Shown: positions 63,937-64,000 of the stretch, one piece after another
Layout of the letters: each line of letters starts with the position of its first letter
Numbering within the stretch: position 1 is the first letter of the stretch
Assembly (NCBI RefSeq): GCF_000526635.1
Contig: NZ_JAGL01000019.1
Span: 18,991 to 82,990, forward strand
Direction: 5' to 3'
From: Aminobacter sp. J41
Lineage (GTDB): Bacteria > Pseudomonadota > Alphaproteobacteria > Rhizobiales > Rhizobiaceae
Length of the DNA: 64,000 nt
The notes under the pieces: generated by a model
Seen by the model: the letters and a program-made list of their open reading frames with translations, nothing else
The model's database searches: none
What the model was told of the DNA's origin: nothing
Translations under genes and position numbers: made by a program

Positions 63937-63969
63937 GGTGACGTCCCCGGACGTGGTGTAGCTGGGTAG
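63748..63969 (+). pseudogene. Truncated IS481 family transposase
   Basis: ATG 63748 follows GGGAGG. The 73 codons begin MPWRETSVMDERLRFVARLL and contain the HTH (MSEVCRDFGISRKTGYKIFN). After TDRSRRPVR the sequence changes to unrelated residues and stops at 63969. The DDE catalytic domain is absent, so the gene is broken. Confidence 0.8.
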
Positions 63970-64000
63970 CGCGGCGGTCATCGGCGCTTTCCGGTAGGGT

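Noticed and set aside
1..64000. CRISPR arrays, rRNA genes or an origin of replication
   Set aside because: No regularly spaced direct repeats, rRNA-like sequence or DnaA-box cluster was seen on reading through the window.

Overview
This 64 kb window is chromosomal DNA of an alphaproteobacterium of the order Hyphomicrobiales (Rhizobiales), most like the Phyllobacteriaceae (Mesorhizobium and relatives). The evidence is the high-GC coding style, the gene orders cobT-cobS-J-domain protein, aroK-aroB-CBS protein and xerD-accA, a SAM-II riboswitch before metA, CpdR, and a PhyR-NepR-EcfG general stress locus. There is no phage, plasmid or symbiosis gene set. A cut-off insertion sequence lies at the right edge.

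Layout. 1-22.7 kb is housekeeping: the end of a TIGR02302/DUF4175 membrane protein, yhhQ and rpmB, a DUF3108 protein, two membrane proteins, gloB, a degenerate peptide deformylase, glutaminase, metA, hisC-tyrC, plsC, ftsEX, hpt-cpdR, aerobic cobaltochelatase cobST, and bolA. 22.7-25.4 kb is aroK-aroB with a CBS/CorC protein. 25.5-33.2 kb is the general stress response (GSR) region: sensor kinase, DUF1328, phyR, nepR-ecfG, a single-domain response regulator, small membrane proteins, a lipid kinase and a PRC-barrel protein. 33.2-36.8 kb holds a sulfatase and an mhqO/mhqD-like detoxification pair. 36.9-43.3 kb has a DctB/DctD-like two-component system followed by a TctCBA tricarboxylate transporter. 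43.3-50.5 kb is a decaying methylated-amine-type catabolic locus: GcvT-like protein, two FAD oxidoreductases, a methyltransferase remnant, a BetI-like repressor and a frameshifted binding protein. 50.5-55.3 kb is a xylose-type ABC transporter with its ROK repressor. 55.3-63.4 kb is again housekeeping: xerD, accA, L,D-transpeptidase, TusA, CobW, D,D-carboxypeptidase, amidohydrolase and tRNA-Arg(CCT).

The most interesting content is in the GSR region. The EcfG promoter (GGAAC, 16 bases, CGTT) occurs with exact elements before the kinase, DUF1328, phyR, nepR-ecfG, the DUF883 operon, the lipid kinase and the PRC-barrel gene. Outside the core it lies before glutaminase (7.8 kb) and a hypothetical secreted protein (56.0 kb). 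Two more face away from each other at 25.84-25.91 kb. One drives an apparently unannotated small RNA with a C-rich loop and an intrinsic terminator, which resembles Caulobacter GsrN. The other (17-base spacer) drives a 50-residue ORF with a strong ribosome binding site. A separate find is a compact preQ1-I-like pseudoknot whose helix P2 would use the yhhQ start codon itself.

All calls come from reading the sequence and recalling families. No database search was run.
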